In this document: piece by piece, positions 1-11,560 of the stretch
Layout: each line of letters begins with the position of its first letter
How positions within the stretch are numbered: position 1 is the stretch's first letter
Assembly (NCBI RefSeq): GCF_011397635.1
Contig: NC_064759.1
Location: forward strand, 17,818,428 to 17,882,427
Direction: 5' to 3'
DNA: 64,000 nt
DNA from: Epinephelus fuscoguttatus
Lineage: Eukaryota; Chordata; Actinopteri; Perciformes; Serranidae
Made by a program: the position numbers and the translations under genes
Notes under the pieces: generated by a model
The model's database searches: none
What the model was told of the DNA's origin: nothing
Seen by the model: only the letters and a program-made list of their open reading frames with translations

Positions 1-2086
1 GCAGGATTTTTCCTTTGAAGTGCAGAGCAGAGGCCAGCAGAGGACACCATTTGTCCCTTGATCATATCCTCTCCTCTCCTCTGACCCCTCCACTTGAATC
101 CATGCCGCACCAAGATGCAGCTGTGTTTTCGTTTTTGGGAGATAAAGTAAACTACATTCACCTCATAAAGAAACACAAACCTTGTGAGTTTCAAAAGCAG
201 AACACACATACTTTTCCAGAGATTTTAATCAAGGAGCTAGTGACAGTTTAAAAGTCTCTCTGAGGTGTGTAAAATTAAGATAGAAGTATGAAATAAGAAT
301 TCATGACAACTTGAGAATTAGTCTAATAAAACTGATACTTGCATGTCATGATAGTGAGTTTGAGCTGGGCTGTTACTGTGGCCTGAGGGTCTGCTACTGA
401 ACATCCATAGATTGAATCAGACTGGAGACCTTTGTTGGATATCAGCCGTCTCTCTCTGTCCTCACATTTCCTGTTAAACTACCTACTGTATGATATCAAA
501 ATTAAAGGCAAATGCCCCAAAATAATCTTATGTAACATGTATATGCTAAGTTAGTTGCACATTGGTCTCTGAAGTCAATCATTTATTAATATAAGCCTCT
601 CTCCTTTACAAAACAACCTCATCGTGTCGCAAGAAAACATGTTTATCCTTTCTATCTGTGTTAAAGGGCACTGCATGTAAAGTGAAAGAATGACTAACAC
701 CATGACTATGTGTTTGTGCCTTATGATATCATTCCTGTCAGGAACCTGTGTTTATATAGAAACAGACAAGTGAAACTCCTACATTAAACTGTCTGTTGTT
801 GCAAGGAGCAGTCATGGATGGTAAAAACAGGAAAACCACAAGCATCCTGCCAGATCAGCACTTCTGCTCCGTCTGCTCCTATAGGGTGTCTGCACTCTGA
901 GTACTGCCCAGCAACTAATAAAAAAAAAAAAGTCCCAGCAAACTCGCAGGTGCTAGCTAGCCCATGACTGCAAGTAACCCTCCCAAAAACACCCCATGCA
1001 GAGATTTTACCTCCTATTACACCCCCCTCTCTTCTTTCCATCCTTTCCCTCCCCTTCAGAGCTGGCACACAAAATCAGTCACCACAGGAGCCCTCGGCCA
1101 AACACAAAAACAGCCTCTTTGTAAGCTTGTTATTGCAAATTGGGAGCACGCAAGACGTGCACTTTCACGCTGTGTGCCTCCTACAATTATTCAAGAGAAG
1201 CTCATATGCACGCAAGCACAAGCTCATACATAAACTCACTGGCCACTTCATGACAAAAGAGATGGAGATTTAGCCTTTCAGAGGTAATGTGTGGGTGTTG
1301 AAGCATGTGAAGGCTCGTTTAACTGTGGGCTATTCATCATAGCGTTAGCACCTTATAGGCCGAGTCATCAGCAGCAAATGGGCATTTGGCCCTTTGCAGC
1401 AGACCACTCGGTGTGAAAACAGATATGTTAAGCAGTGATGAAGCCTTCCGACCATCAGACACAGACTTCCTGGTGCTAACTCAGGTAACACTTGTAATGA
1501 GAGGTTACTGCAGTTCATCTGACTGTACTGTTTTTCTGTTGCATGCTAACTTACAAGATGGACCATGGGGCATTGTCTGACCTGCTTCCCTTTAAAAAAG
1601 GGAAGGTCTGGATAAAAAAGAACTTTGAATGAGACAATGGGATTCTTAGAAGAACAGCAAAGGGACACAGTACAGCAACACAGGATAGCAGTCTGCTTCA
1701 GAGTGAAGACTATCACCTCTGCCCCATTAACATTCAATACATTCAATACATGCAATACATGCAATACATTCAATAAGGCCAGGGTGTAAAGTAACTACAT
1801 GCTGTGGCCTACATTTCCAGGTGCTTGTACTTTACTTGAGTATTTCCATTGTATGCTAATTTATGCTTCTAGTCCACGACATATCAGATGGATTTATTGA
1901 ATTTATACTACATAGCTACCAGTTAATTTTCTAATGAATATTTTACAAACCAGAATACCATCATCTTACTGCATAGTCACAGATTCATTCATAATTCAGT
2001 TGAATTTAGCTCCACTTTGATCAAATCAATATTTTGGTATTGCTTGCTTGTAGTTATTGCATCTATAATAATGATACTTAAACCTC
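1..2086. other. Non-coding flank, no gene recognised
   Basis: No reading frame here shows a protein family I recognise or a credible exon series. The stretch is AT-rich with short poly-A runs. The only ordered structure is the 9-bp tandem repeat near 1731-1775. It may be upstream intergenic DNA of the apolipoprotein cluster. Confidence 0.5.
1731..1775. repeat. 9-bp tandem repeat (CATTCAATA type)
   Basis: About five head-to-tail copies of a 9-base unit, ATTCAATAC or ATGCAATAC, are visible. The variants differ at the third base. It is a short minisatellite with no obvious function. Confidence 0.85.
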
Positions 2087-2190
2087 CAATCAGAATCAGC
2101 TTTATCGGGCGAGTATGTGTACACATACAAGGAATATTTTTCAGTAAGCAGAGTAGACATACAGCTATAAACAAGGACAACAAGCTATTA
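2087..2190 (-). mobile_element. LINE 3'-end fragment, antisense
   Basis: The stretch begins AATCAGAATCAGCTTTAT and continues GTATGTGTACACATACAAGG. I recognise this as the antisense of a common teleost non-LTR retrotransposon 3' tail. No coding part remains. The family name is uncertain. Confidence 0.5.
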
Positions 2191-2514
2191 CTAATGTCAT
2201 GGAAAGGAACAACAGTACCAACCTACAATATGTGGCTACGTCACCTAACCAGCACACTACATTTAGAAAGGATACGATGCGTCTTACACCACAATCTGGC
2301 ATCCTCTCATATCACACCTCGCACAAAGTACAGTTTCTGAGTTGTAACCCACTTCTCTTCAGTATTCTATTCTGATTATGACTCTATGAGTGAGGCAACA
2401 GTGAAGGATAAGGGAATAGAAAGGGTTAAAGAAGTCCTGTATCTAGACTCCCCTTCATTTCCCCACATTTCCCCAACATGTATGCACTAACTAAACAGCT
2501 AACTACTCGCTGGT

Positions 2515-2978
2515 GTCCTTTTACAGATCCACAGCCGAGAGCATCCTCTCATGCTGTATTTCTGTGTGGTTTGCTGGGTGTTCTGTTGCAGACACAAAGG
2601 CTCTTCAGAAAATCATCAAGACAGCAGAGAAGGTCGTTGGTTGTCCCCTTCATCTCTCTGTCTGTCACTGCAAACTGCTGCACTCTCAAGAGCCAATAAC
2701 ATCATTAAGGACAATACACATCCCAGCCACCACCTTTTCGAACCGTTACCCTCTGGTCCATAGAATCCAGAACCACCAGATTCATTGATAGCTTAATAAT
2801 TTTACTAAACAAACATTGTTAAACAAATGCAGTCCACTCACTGCACTTTATCGCATTATTGCTCTTTTGTGTTGTATTTATTGTATTTATATGTTGTACT
2901 GTATGCACCATGGTGGAGAAACACTCCTGATTTTGTTGTATTGTAAAGTACAATAACAATAAAGGCATTCAATTCAGT
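2515..2978 (+). mobile_element. LINE C-terminal fragment with 3' tail
   Basis: One frame reads like the end of a teleost non-LTR retrotransposon polyprotein: ESILSCCISVWFAGC, then ALQKIIKTAEKVVG. This is the cysteine-bearing region after the reverse transcriptase. A short 3' UTR and the tail CAATAACAATAAAGGCATTC follow. The element is heavily 5'-truncated and not functional. It is probably of the Rex1/L2-like group, but I cannot fix the clade. Confidence 0.7.
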
Positions 2979-3084
2979 TCAGTTCAACTAATATTAGGTC
3001 ACATGGGTAGACAAAAACCTGGTTTCATATATCCAAAAAACTTCTATAAAAATGAACTGCTTGGCAACCAGACCAGGAATCTAA

Positions 3085-3718
3085 GCGCCTGTTTATGTTC
3101 AAATACGAAAAAGGTAATCTTTAGTCGCGTTGCAGCTGATCGTTTACATGACAGCGGCGTTTTGGGTGCCTCAAAACGTAACGTTTTGAAAACGGGTTCC
3201 AGAGTGCAATCTTTTGGAAACATTACCGCCTCCGCTGTCATGTAAACTTGCAATATGCAATTCCTCTGAAAACGGAGACTTTTCGCACATGCGCGTTACG
3301 GTTCCAGTCACTAGGCATGCGCGAGAAAGTCGACCATCACAACAACAATGGCGGACTCCCGAGCTCTGTTTGTGCTGCTCACCCTGTTAAATTTATCAAC
3401 GCTTCTCCAGCAAAGTGTAGATTTACTGTAGCAACTCCATGTCATTGTCCGTCCAGACAAACATTTGTGCGGTTGCCATTTTGTGTGTTTATACATCGCC
3501 GCTCTGTAGAAGGAAGCGCATGTTCACAGGCGCCTGTTGTGTCATTACAAAGTCACACTGCCAGCTACTGGCCTGGCATGTATACTATAGCGTTTTGGTC
3601 ATTTTTGCGGATCAGTGTGCAAGTTGTTGATTGTTATCAAAACGTTGTCGTTTGAACTGGAAATTTTTTTCAAACAATTGCGTTTTCAGTAGATTGTTTT
3701 CGTGTAAACAGGCCGAAA
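3085..3718. mobile_element. Non-autonomous DNA transposon (about 0.63 kb)
   Basis: The ends are inverted relatives: the left has CGCCTGTTTATGTTCAAA and the right, reverse-complemented, starts CGGCCTGTTTACACGAAAAC. The interior is rich in CG and in AAAACG-type motifs, unlike its AT-rich surroundings. Open frames of up to 135 codons inside it match no protein I know and probably reflect the base composition. Confidence 0.6.
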
Positions 3719-4430
3719 TGAGACAGGTGTTTATTGGTCAAAATGTGTAGTCACATCGGGCTAGTACAAGGGACTGGGCCTTTAATTGGGGTTTTACAAT
3801 ATGCATCATTCTCACAAACCTACAGCTTCAGGCCCAGGACGCTCAAATCTGGCTCCGAAGCAGTCCAGTTGCTTAATATAAAACATCTTGATTAGCCATG
3901 ACCAACAAATGTAAGACTATCTGAGTTCATGCTTGGCTGGCCAACACTTCAGGTCCAAAGGAGCTTCCAAATAGTTCAGGTCCATTGGTAATAATGTTAT
4001 CAGTGCTGAACTATGTTCCTCCTGCATCACATCTCACCATATCTATTGGCACCATTACAGCTGACAGATAAACTCTGATCACATCACTGTTTTATGTTCC
4101 ACTAAATATGCAACAGGGACACATTTCTGATAATAAAATCACCCATCTGCTGGTCTCTATTCACACCCATGAGTAGAGACTGCACACAGTGGTGGTGGTG
4201 GTTGATGACTTTAACCAGATTCCCCTCATCAGCGTGCTGCATATAATCTCACCGCATTATGTAATTAGGCACCGCGCTGATTTGCTCCGTGGCGTCTTTA
4301 TCATAATCATTATCTTTTAATGCAATAACATCGGCACTGGTAGTGCTGGTCAGTAAAGGGGGCAGTGACACCTCAAGGTCTCCACGTGTACATGTTGACT
4401 GAAGTCTGGTGTTGTGCGTCACCCTCCATG
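3719..4430. other. Upstream region of apoC-I, no gene
   Basis: No coding sequence or known repeat was recognised. It lies directly upstream of the apoC-I TATA box, so proximal control elements probably sit in its last few hundred bases, but I could not identify specific sites. Confidence 0.4.
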
Positions 4431-4444
4431 AACCGAGCGCGCTT

Positions 4445-4512
4445 TATAAAGAGGAACACACACAGGCGCTCCAACACACTCGATTGTTTTCCTCCTCTGA
4501 GACGGACAGCAG
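4445..4512 (+). promoter_or_regulatory. apoc1: apoC-I core promoter and non-coding exon 1
   Basis: A TATAAA box lies at 4445-4450, so transcription should start near 4475. The inferred non-coding exon 1 (about 4475-4512) ends at an AG|GTATGT donor. The matching acceptor is CCTCACAG|AGCC, with exon 2 beginning at 4873, 13 bases before the ATG. Confidence 0.75.
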
Positions 4513-4885
4513 GTATGTCTGACAATTTCATTTGCATCACACCTACAGCTGCAACAAAATATTCTTAACTTCAGAAAAGCTTGAAGACAAACATCAAATT
4601 AGAGTTTGTGTTTGTCCAAAAGTTTGGCTCTGATGTTACTTATTTCTGCGTGTTTGAAGGAGTTAATAAGGTTAAAACGCAATGAGGAAAAAGCAACCAC
4701 AAAGATAATAGGCTTTTAGATGTTGGTCATACACTTATAACGGGATGGCTCGACGCAAAGGGCGCTGTCCAGTCGCTGTGGTGCTGACGCACGAGGGCGC
4801 TATTTTAAAAGAAAAAGTGAAACCCTTTTGATCCTTGTGTCATGAACCTGTGTCTGTCCTCCCTCCTCACAGAGCCACAGCCAAG

Positions 4886-5156
4886 ATGAGACTGTACCTT
4901 GCAATTGCCGTGCTGATGCTGGCTTTGGTCGCATACACAGGTAGGTCTTGTGTTAGATACGCCCTTAAAATAACACGTTTTTGTTATTTTATTTCTTCTT
5001 TCTCGTTGTGTAACTGTGTCTCTGTCTGTGGCTCTCACCTGCAGAGGCCCAGGAGGAGACCATCGAGCAGAAGATCACCAAGTTTACCGAAAGTCTCAAG
5101 GCCAGCTTTGATGATTTCCAAACCAGCGACATTGCAGTCAATTCAAAGTAAGCGCG

Positions 5157-5209
<53 letters not shown>

Positions 5210-5317
5210 GTATGCACGTGCACACACTGATTCTGTGATAACGCAATTTTTGTCCCTTTCCTCATTAGGGCCCGTTTCGATGAGTTTATTGAGTGGATGA
5301 AGACAAAATTTCAATGA
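4886..5317 (+). CDS. apoc1: Apolipoprotein C-I
   Basis: Coding exons are 4886-4940, 5045-5147 and 5269-5317; all four splice borders are GT..AG and the frame joins without a stop to give 68 residues. Residues 1 to about 18 are a hydrophobic signal peptide ending VAYT, and the mature protein is one Lys/Glu-rich amphipathic helix (IEQKITKFTESLK, then FDEFIEWMKTKFQ at the end). That size and C-terminal pattern match vertebrate apoC-I, an exchangeable protein of HDL and triglyceride-rich particles that in mammals inhibits CETP and remnant uptake. It is the first gene of the cluster here. A poly-A signal AATAAA is at 5495-5500. A long CA repeat starts 11 bases after the donor of the last intron. 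The start is fixed by the signal-peptide exon. Confidence 0.9.
5159..5206. repeat. (CA)24 microsatellite inside the last apoC-I intron
   Basis: An uninterrupted CA run of 48 bases lies just after the splice donor at 5148. The intron itself is only 121 bases, so the repeat makes up about 40 percent of it. Confidence 0.97.
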
Positions 5318-5494
5318 CTCAGACAGTAAACAGGTCCCAGTCTCCAGCCTACAACCTGCCCTCTGACCGCTGACCTCTTCACACAAGTCAACGTTCTGCT
5401 CACCACAGAAAATGGTTGTGTTGCCTCTCTGTCAGTGTTTTTTGTAGATTAATTTAAATGTAATCTTTTTGGAGGAAACAATGTGAAAAAGTGC

Positions 5495-5500
5495 AATAAA
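5495..5500 (+). terminator. apoC-I poly-A signal
   Basis: AATAAA lies 178 bases after the stop codon, in the context GTGCAATAAAGACATC. Confidence 0.85.
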
Positions 5501-5904
5501 GACATCAAAAGAAAACATTTTATTATTGTTATTTATATATCCATTTTTCTCACTGGAAATAATATAAGAATGAAGTGTATTGAAAAAAAAAGTAAACAAA
5601 CACACAAACAGTTCTGGTGTATAACAGTATGGCCTCCATGTTTTATACAGATCACTGCAATTCTTTTCATTCCTAACTGATTAAAAAAAAAATAACTGGT
5701 GAGTTGAAACTATCTTATTTTTAGACTTAGACTTAACCTAAATGTTCTTTGAAATTTCATTAAACAACGGAAAATGTATGTAGGAAAGTGGGATGGACAT
5801 AGCCAATTTACAGATTTATTTGTTTATTTCAAATATTACATTTTACAGCCAGCAAAATAAAACTTAATAAATTAATATTTACAAGATATTTATCAGATAT
5901 TGTG

Positions 5905-6260
5905 GGGGAAATCAGTGGTGCCCTAAAAGAGGAGGGATATGGCCATCCAGATTACTATTTTAAAGAGGCTGTGGCGCAATCATTTTTAAGCAGTTGCAAA
6001 GGTAGTGGTACCTTGTGAAACTAGCCAAAGTCAGCAGCCATTGGTACCAACCATATTGGCATAACTTGACAGGAAGGAGGCTAAATAACGTTCCAAATTC
6101 AGGCTACATTTTAGCAAGAGAACAACTGGCATGACTATTTTCTAAGTGGTTCTTTGAACTCTCACCTCAGGATGTGTGATTGAAACGGGGCTCTAAGGAT
6201 ACCCGCGAGTCTCCCCTAAACTTGATAAGGCTTGTTCCCAGTAAATGTTTGTTTCCTGTA
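5905..6260 (+). repeat. Interspersed repeat, family B (left part)
   Basis: It resembles 43035-43345: both contain GTGGTGCCCTAAAAG- or GTGGCGTCCTAAAAG-like starts, TTGGTACCAACCA, GGTTAAATAA/GGCTAAATAA and AAGGCTTGTT. The family identity is unknown. No coding capacity is seen. Confidence 0.65.
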
Positions 6261-6316
6261 ATTACAGTATTTAAATGAAATAAAAATGCTTTGATTAAAT
6301 TGCCACATAATTAAAC

Positions 6317-6436
6317 CACAGAGTAAACAAGTCCCCATCTTCAGCCTACAACCTGCCCTCTGACTGCTGACCTCTTCACATGACTCATCGCTCTGCTCAA
6401 CACACCAAATGGTTATGTTGCCTCTCTGTCAAGAGA
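6317..6436 (+). pseudogene. Relic of an apoC-I 3' UTR (first piece)
   Basis: This stretch repeats the apoC-I 3' UTR (about 5325-5445) at a high level by eye, sharing CAGCCTACAACCTGCCCTCT and ATGTTGCCTCTCTGTCA. No coding exon precedes it. Together with 7513-7560 it appears to be the tail of a lost second apoC-I copy. Confidence 0.8.
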
Positions 6437-6861
6437 TGATTGTTTTTGCGACATAATTTGAATTCATACCATGGTCTGGGTGAATACTTGATTCTGATTG
6501 TCTGCAGGGTGTCCGTTAAAACCTGACAATGGACAGCCACCAAGTACTCCCAGTAAAACTGTCTGTTGACCATTCTAATTTAATACGCTACCTACGTAAT
6601 AGTATGAGTAACCATAGCAACTGAGATGAAGGTAGTCAAAACCTCTGTGTACAATTCATATGCAACACTAAGTGTAATCTTCCGTGCTTCATCACAGGAT
6701 GGAGACTTAACACACAAGCTGCAAGAAAAACACACGCCCTCTGAACTTACTGATACTTTGTGCACATCTGCGACCATCTCACAAACCATTAGCCATTCAG
6801 CTCGCTACTTCAGGCTTTTTATGGCAGCAACGTATCATTTGTACGTGAAATTCCAACACAT

Positions 6862-7345
6862 TCTCACTCCGACCTCGTCACATATTGACGTTTGGTTTTC
6901 CATGTCCACTTACGATGTATGAGGTACCCTGGGTGTGTTGGTTGTTAACGTTCTGGGACGCCGTGTCAAGTTCTGTCTGTTTCATGCATTGTCCTCTTTT
7001 GAAATACACTTGTTTTCGTGGGAAATTTATTGTTTACATACAGTCTCTTAAAAAAAATGTACTATGTCGGAACAACACAGCGAATTGAAGTTTTTTTCCC
7101 TTCAACAACAAACACACATGGTTGGGTTTAGGCAACAAAAACACGTGGTTAGGTTCAGGAAAAAGAGCAGGGTTTGGCTGTAGAATCTAACAGGACACAA
7201 ACACAACTCTCCCGGGTGAAAGTCCTGGTTTGTTGGACCCGTACACTGCCCTTCCCGCCCGCTGCACCTGGACTTTCGCCACCTTAACTTTCGTCTTTGT
7301 CCCGCCATGTTTCCCCCTGTTGTTGCCAACTGTTTCCTTTATTTT
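6862..7345 (-). mobile_element. Interspersed repeat, family A, minus copy
   Basis: The reverse complement matches the copies at 7750, 21425 and 34505. Shared marks are the GGTACCCTGGGTGTGTTGGTTGTTAACG-type block (positions 6924-6951), the AGACTGTATGTAAAC-type stretch and the AAACCTAACCACGTG-type block. No protein is encoded. It lies within the insertion that splits the apoC-I 3' UTR relic. Confidence 0.75.
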
Positions 7346-7512
7346 TCCTTTGGAAAATGACCATGGAATAAACAGGATCGTACACTTTGAGGTGTCCATA
7401 ATAAAGAATTCATGGCCTTTGAGGAGCCACCTGTCCTCTGCTGCGCATTGGACAGTGCACATCAGCCATTTATTCCAGGTAATAAACACCTTGTCTGGTA
7501 TTATCACTTACA

Positions 7513-7560
7513 TAATCTTTCTGAAGAAACAATGTGAAAAAAGTGCAATAAAAACATCAA
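7513..7560 (+). pseudogene. Relic of an apoC-I 3' UTR (poly-A piece)
   Basis: AACAATGTGAAAAAAGTGCA followed by AATAAA at 7547-7552 matches the end of the real apoC-I transcript (5462-5510). It lies about 1.08 kb beyond the first piece, with a family A repeat between. Confidence 0.75.
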
Positions 7561-7649
7561 TAAACAAAAGTTAAAAGATATAAATCCTGTGTTAACATCG
7601 GTATCATCAGTGAGTGTACTGGATGAATAATAAATGAACAGGACAGGAC

Positions 7650-8285
7650 TTAACAAGGCTGGTTCCTAGTACGTGTTTTTTCCCTTATAATCAGTGTACT
7701 TCTATTCTATTCTATTTGAAGAACAGTGAATCATATAACATGTAAAGATGAGCCCGGTCTCACTGAGAAGTCATCGAAATCTGGCACTTGGGCAGTGACT
7801 TGCAGCGTCAGACACCGATGAAAAAGCCGTCCTTTAACATCGGCATGATACGCAGCTGTTCGCCGTTATGGTTTAATGGCGTCCAGCGGCATCAGGAGGA
7901 AACATGGCGGGACAAGGACGAAAGCTAAGGTGGCAAATGTCCAGGTCACACTTCACTCGCGAGAGCGGTGCTCACCTCCCATAAGATTCTACAGCCAAAC
8001 CCTGTTCTTTTTTCTTAAACCTAACCACGTGTTTTGTTGAACGAAAAAAAACGTCAATTCACAGTGTTGTATCGACGTAGTGTGTTTATTTTGAAAGAGA
8101 CTGTATATAAATGTTAAGTTTCCTGTGAAAACGTGTATCTTGAAAGAAGACAATGCATGTAACAGGCAGAACTTGACGCGGTGCCCCAGAACATCAACAA
8201 CCAACGTACCCAGGGTACCTTGCATTGCAACTCAAAATGTTTACTGTACCGGTGTAAGTCTATGCACATCAGATGATTAGTAATA
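7650..8285 (+). repeat. Family B repeat interrupted by a family A repeat
   Basis: The left part, 7650-7749, shares TATTTGAAG.ACAGTG with 43400-43420, and the right part, 8226-8285, shares AACTCAAAATGTT.ACTG and GTCTATGCACATCAG with 43470-43520. A family A copy (7750-8225) lies between the two parts, so the order of insertion is B first, then A. Confidence 0.6.
7750..8225 (+). mobile_element. Interspersed repeat, family A, plus copy
   Basis: It starts GGTCTCACTGAGAAGTCATC and ends near CCAACGTACCCAGGGTACC. It faces the copy at 6862-7345, making an inverted pair about 400 bases apart. It has no intact coding frame. Confidence 0.75.
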
Positions 8286-9540
8286 TTATCTGTAAAATAA
8301 AACAATAAAGTCTGTCAACATGGAATTCCTTAACTCTTTCAGTGACCCCATCTGGCCACCCCTGTTTAAATGTTCCTTAGGGCGCCACAGGCTGGAATAT
8401 TAGCAGATTAAAAGAGGCCTTTGTTCATCTCAGACATATTTCAAGGGTTGCAGTTCATTATTTAAATATGTCCCTTAATGCAATCAGAGGACAATCATTG
8501 TTATATTAAACCCAGGTGCATCTGTGTTTCATTGCACTAAAAACCTGACAATGACAATAAAGTCCCATTTTAGCAGGATTTTTTTCTGTTTTTTTGTGTG
8601 CTTAAGAGCAGACCTGTAAGATATTAGTCTTCTGTGCACAGATATTCTAAATAAATAGACAATTTTTGCAATGATCTCAGCCTGTTAACCTTTTTTGTGG
8701 CTGTCCATCTCAGTGGTATCGGTGTGCAGGTATCTCCTCTGCTGTCCTAACTAAAGTTCTTTTGATGCTGTATTTCTTACCACCAACTTCTGAACATCAA
8801 AAAACAAGTCTTCCCTGACTGAAATAAACAACCAACCACTGGCTGATCACAATGTGATTAAATGAATTTACGGAACTTTAACCAAGTGATTAATTTAGAC
8901 TATGAATGGGCAGTTAAGCTGATCACGCTACCAAAGAATAGCCAGCAGCATCTGGCAGGTAACAGTTAATTTGTGTCAATAGCTGGTACCAAAGGGCAAG
9001 TGCCAACACGGCTGCTTTCCTGACAATTTCACAACTCCCGGGCTAAAGTCACTGTTTATGCTAGGTTAATAATCCACCAGTCATCCGAGTTCGTTGAAAT
9101 TTGTTACCATGAAGAGAACAGAGTGACAGGGGGCAGCAGATGGTGTGCAGAGGTCACAGATTAGGATAATATTGCATCAGATGACATTAACTTTAAATCA
9201 CTTTCACTTCAAATGGTTTACAATGCCAAGTAAACTGCTACTTCTTGGTTAGTCACTGAGCAGACTTTTCTAATTACAGAATATAATCAAGTCAAGTCTA
9301 TTTTATTTACCTCAATATTACACTCTTTCCTCAAGGGAAGTGACAATCTGTACAGATTATGACACCCTCTGTCCTTAAACCCTCTTTCCAGATAAGGAAA
9401 ACTCCCTTTATAATGTGCATGTTTAGAAAAAATTCTGGTTTCACTGTTTCATTCGGTGGAAAAAATACTTCCCAGTGTGGCAAACTAAAAGCACCATGAC
9501 CCTAAACCAAAGATGTTTTGTCTTGTATGTGAATAAACAC
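8286..9540. other. Intergenic, nothing recognised
   Basis: AT-rich sequence without a credible exon, known repeat consensus or RNA gene that I can identify. Confidence 0.45.
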
Positions 9541-10667
9541 TGCTCAAAAAACTGAGGGAACACTAAAATCAAACATCAGATCTTGATCATTCAAGCTGAA
9601 ATTTTTTACTGATGTGCATTGTATAATTTGTTGAGAACAAAATGATGTAACAATGGTCAGTGGAAACCAAAATCATCAACCCACTGAGGGCTGGATTCAA
9701 AATCATTCCGAAAATCAAAGTAAAAAATTTAAATCACAGCCTGATCTAACCTGTGTGATTTTTATCACAGCAACTCATAATGTGACTCAGTAGTGTGTGC
9801 ACTCCTGACAACGTCTGGGCATACTGCTGATGAGTCGGCGGATACTGTCCTGGGGGATTTCCTCCCAGGCCTGGATCAAGGCATCAGTGAGCTCCTGGAC
9901 AGCCTGTGGTGGTACTTGGTGGCATTGGATGCACCGATACATAACGTCCCATAGGTGCTCAATTTGATTTAGGTCGGGGGAACAAGAGGGCCGGTCAATG
10001 GCATCAATGCCTTTGTCATACAGGAACTGCTTACACACTGGTCACATGAGATTGGGTATTGTCCTGCACCAGGAGGAACCCAGAGCCCACTGCACCAGAT
10101 GGAACCCAGGGCCCACGGCACCAGATGGAACCCAGGGCCTATTGCACCAGGAGGAACCCAGGGCCCACTGCACCAGGAGGAACCCAGGGCCCACTGCACC
10201 AGGAGGAACCCAGGGCTTACTGCTCCTCCTGTTCCTCTTCACACAAAGGAGCAGATAGCGGTCCTACTGCTGGGTTGATGCCCTTCTACGGCCCTGTCCA
10301 TCTCTCCTTAGGTAACAGCCAGTCTCCTGGTATCTCCTCCATGCTCTTGAGACTGTGCTGGGAGACACAGCAAACCTTCTTGAGATCGCACGTATGGATG
10401 TGCCATGCTGGAGGAGCTGGACTTCCTGTGCAGCCTGATTGGGCTGCAGGTACCGCCTCATGCTACCAGTAGTGACGAGGACACTAGCAGAACACAAAAC
10501 TAGAGGAGAATCAGTCAGGAAGGATAAGGAGAGAGCAACTGTCTGTGACCACCACATGTAAAACCATTCCCTTTATGGAGGTTGTCTTGCGTTTGCCTCT
10601 CCATTGTACCTGTTGTCACTTTCATTTGCACCAAAGAAGATGAAACTGATTCACAATTCACTTTTGC
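9541..10667 (-). pseudogene. Tc1/mariner transposase remnant
   Basis: Read on the minus strand, 10264-10557 gives the N-terminal helix-turn-helix region (RAISRRFAVSPSTVSRAWRR, then RRDGQGRRR), and 9787-10038 gives the C-terminal catalytic end with SPDLNQIEHLWDVMYR, which contains the final acidic residue of the DDE/D triad. The middle of the transposase is replaced by a 26-bp tandem array. The low-coordinate terminal repeat is visible as CTGCTCAAAAAACTGAGGG at 9541; the other end breaks off near 10667 without its terminal repeat. It is a dead copy of a widespread teleost Tc1 family. Confidence 0.85.
10066..10221. repeat. 26-bp minisatellite, six units
   Basis: Units begin at 10066, 10092, 10118, 10144, 10170 and 10196 with GCACCAGGAGGAACCCAGG or a GAT variant. 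The spacing is exactly 26 bases. It lies inside the Tc1 transposase remnant. Confidence 0.95.
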
Positions 10668-10799
10668 TCAAGAGGTAGAAAACCTACAACTACCAGAATG
10701 CACTGCACCACACCGGGCCAATTAACACTCCTGGTGGTGAGTGATGTAATGCGTGCTTGGTCATTTTTCCACAGGAAACAATATGGTAACAAATCATCA

Positions 10800-11560
10800 C
10801 AAACTGCTATTAAACAGTCAGTAAAATATGTTTCTGAAAGCATTTTAATTGTGAAATAGGCAATGCGGTCAGAAAATCTTGGGTTATATTTGATCAACAC
10901 TGCTTAATTCTACTGTTTGATCTCAGTTTTTTCTAGCCTCCATTTTTACAATACAGGAAACAATATGGAGAAATAGCCAGCAAAGTAACTGAAACTTGGT
11001 TTAAATTTAATCAACACTGCCTAGTTTTACCATCTGATTTGCATTTGAGAGTGAAAGAGAGAGGGGGGAGGGTCTCTCTCTCGATCCACTTCTATACTCT
11101 TTGTTTCTGTGGTGGTGGGCATAGACAGCGTGGAGCAAAAATCCCCTGGATGCTGGGGCTAGTTTATCTACCAGATGCTGCTGGATATTTGAGCTGGGAG
11201 AGAAGCAGGGAGATCTGGATGCTGGTAAGATGGAGGGAAGTCTACTACATTCATTTACACATACTACCTCCACTGTGATGATGCAAAGCTGGTTGAAAAT
11301 CTGCAAAGTATGCCTTTAATAAAATGTGAATGGTTATATGAAATTCGCCCCTGTATACTTGTCATGAATATTGAAATTAGCTATGGAGACCAAAATCATT
11401 TTTGTACCAGGCTGTGAACATGTTTATTTCTGCTGTAAAGTTGGTCATTTTAACATGGGGGTCTATGGGGACTGACTTGCTTCTGGAGCCAGCCTCAAGT
11501 CACCATTCAAGGAACTGCTTTTGGCACCTTTGGCACTTCATTATTCACCCCCCAAAAGGT
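10800..11560. repeat. Mosaic of interspersed repeats
   Basis: 10850-10935 resembles 37435-37545 (AATAGGCAATGC and ATATTTGATCA blocks). 11285-11530 resembles 32735-33355 (CAGGCTGT.AACATGTTTATT, TTCTGCTGTAAAGTTGG). No gene is seen. Confidence 0.6.

Noticed and set aside
3248..3655. 135-codon open frame, plus strand
   Set aside because: Entirely inside the non-autonomous DNA transposon at 3085-3718 and not protein-like.
10066..10221. Regularly spaced repeats resembling a CRISPR array
   Set aside because: The units are contiguous 26-bp copies with no unique spacers, in a eukaryotic Tc1 transposase; it is a minisatellite.
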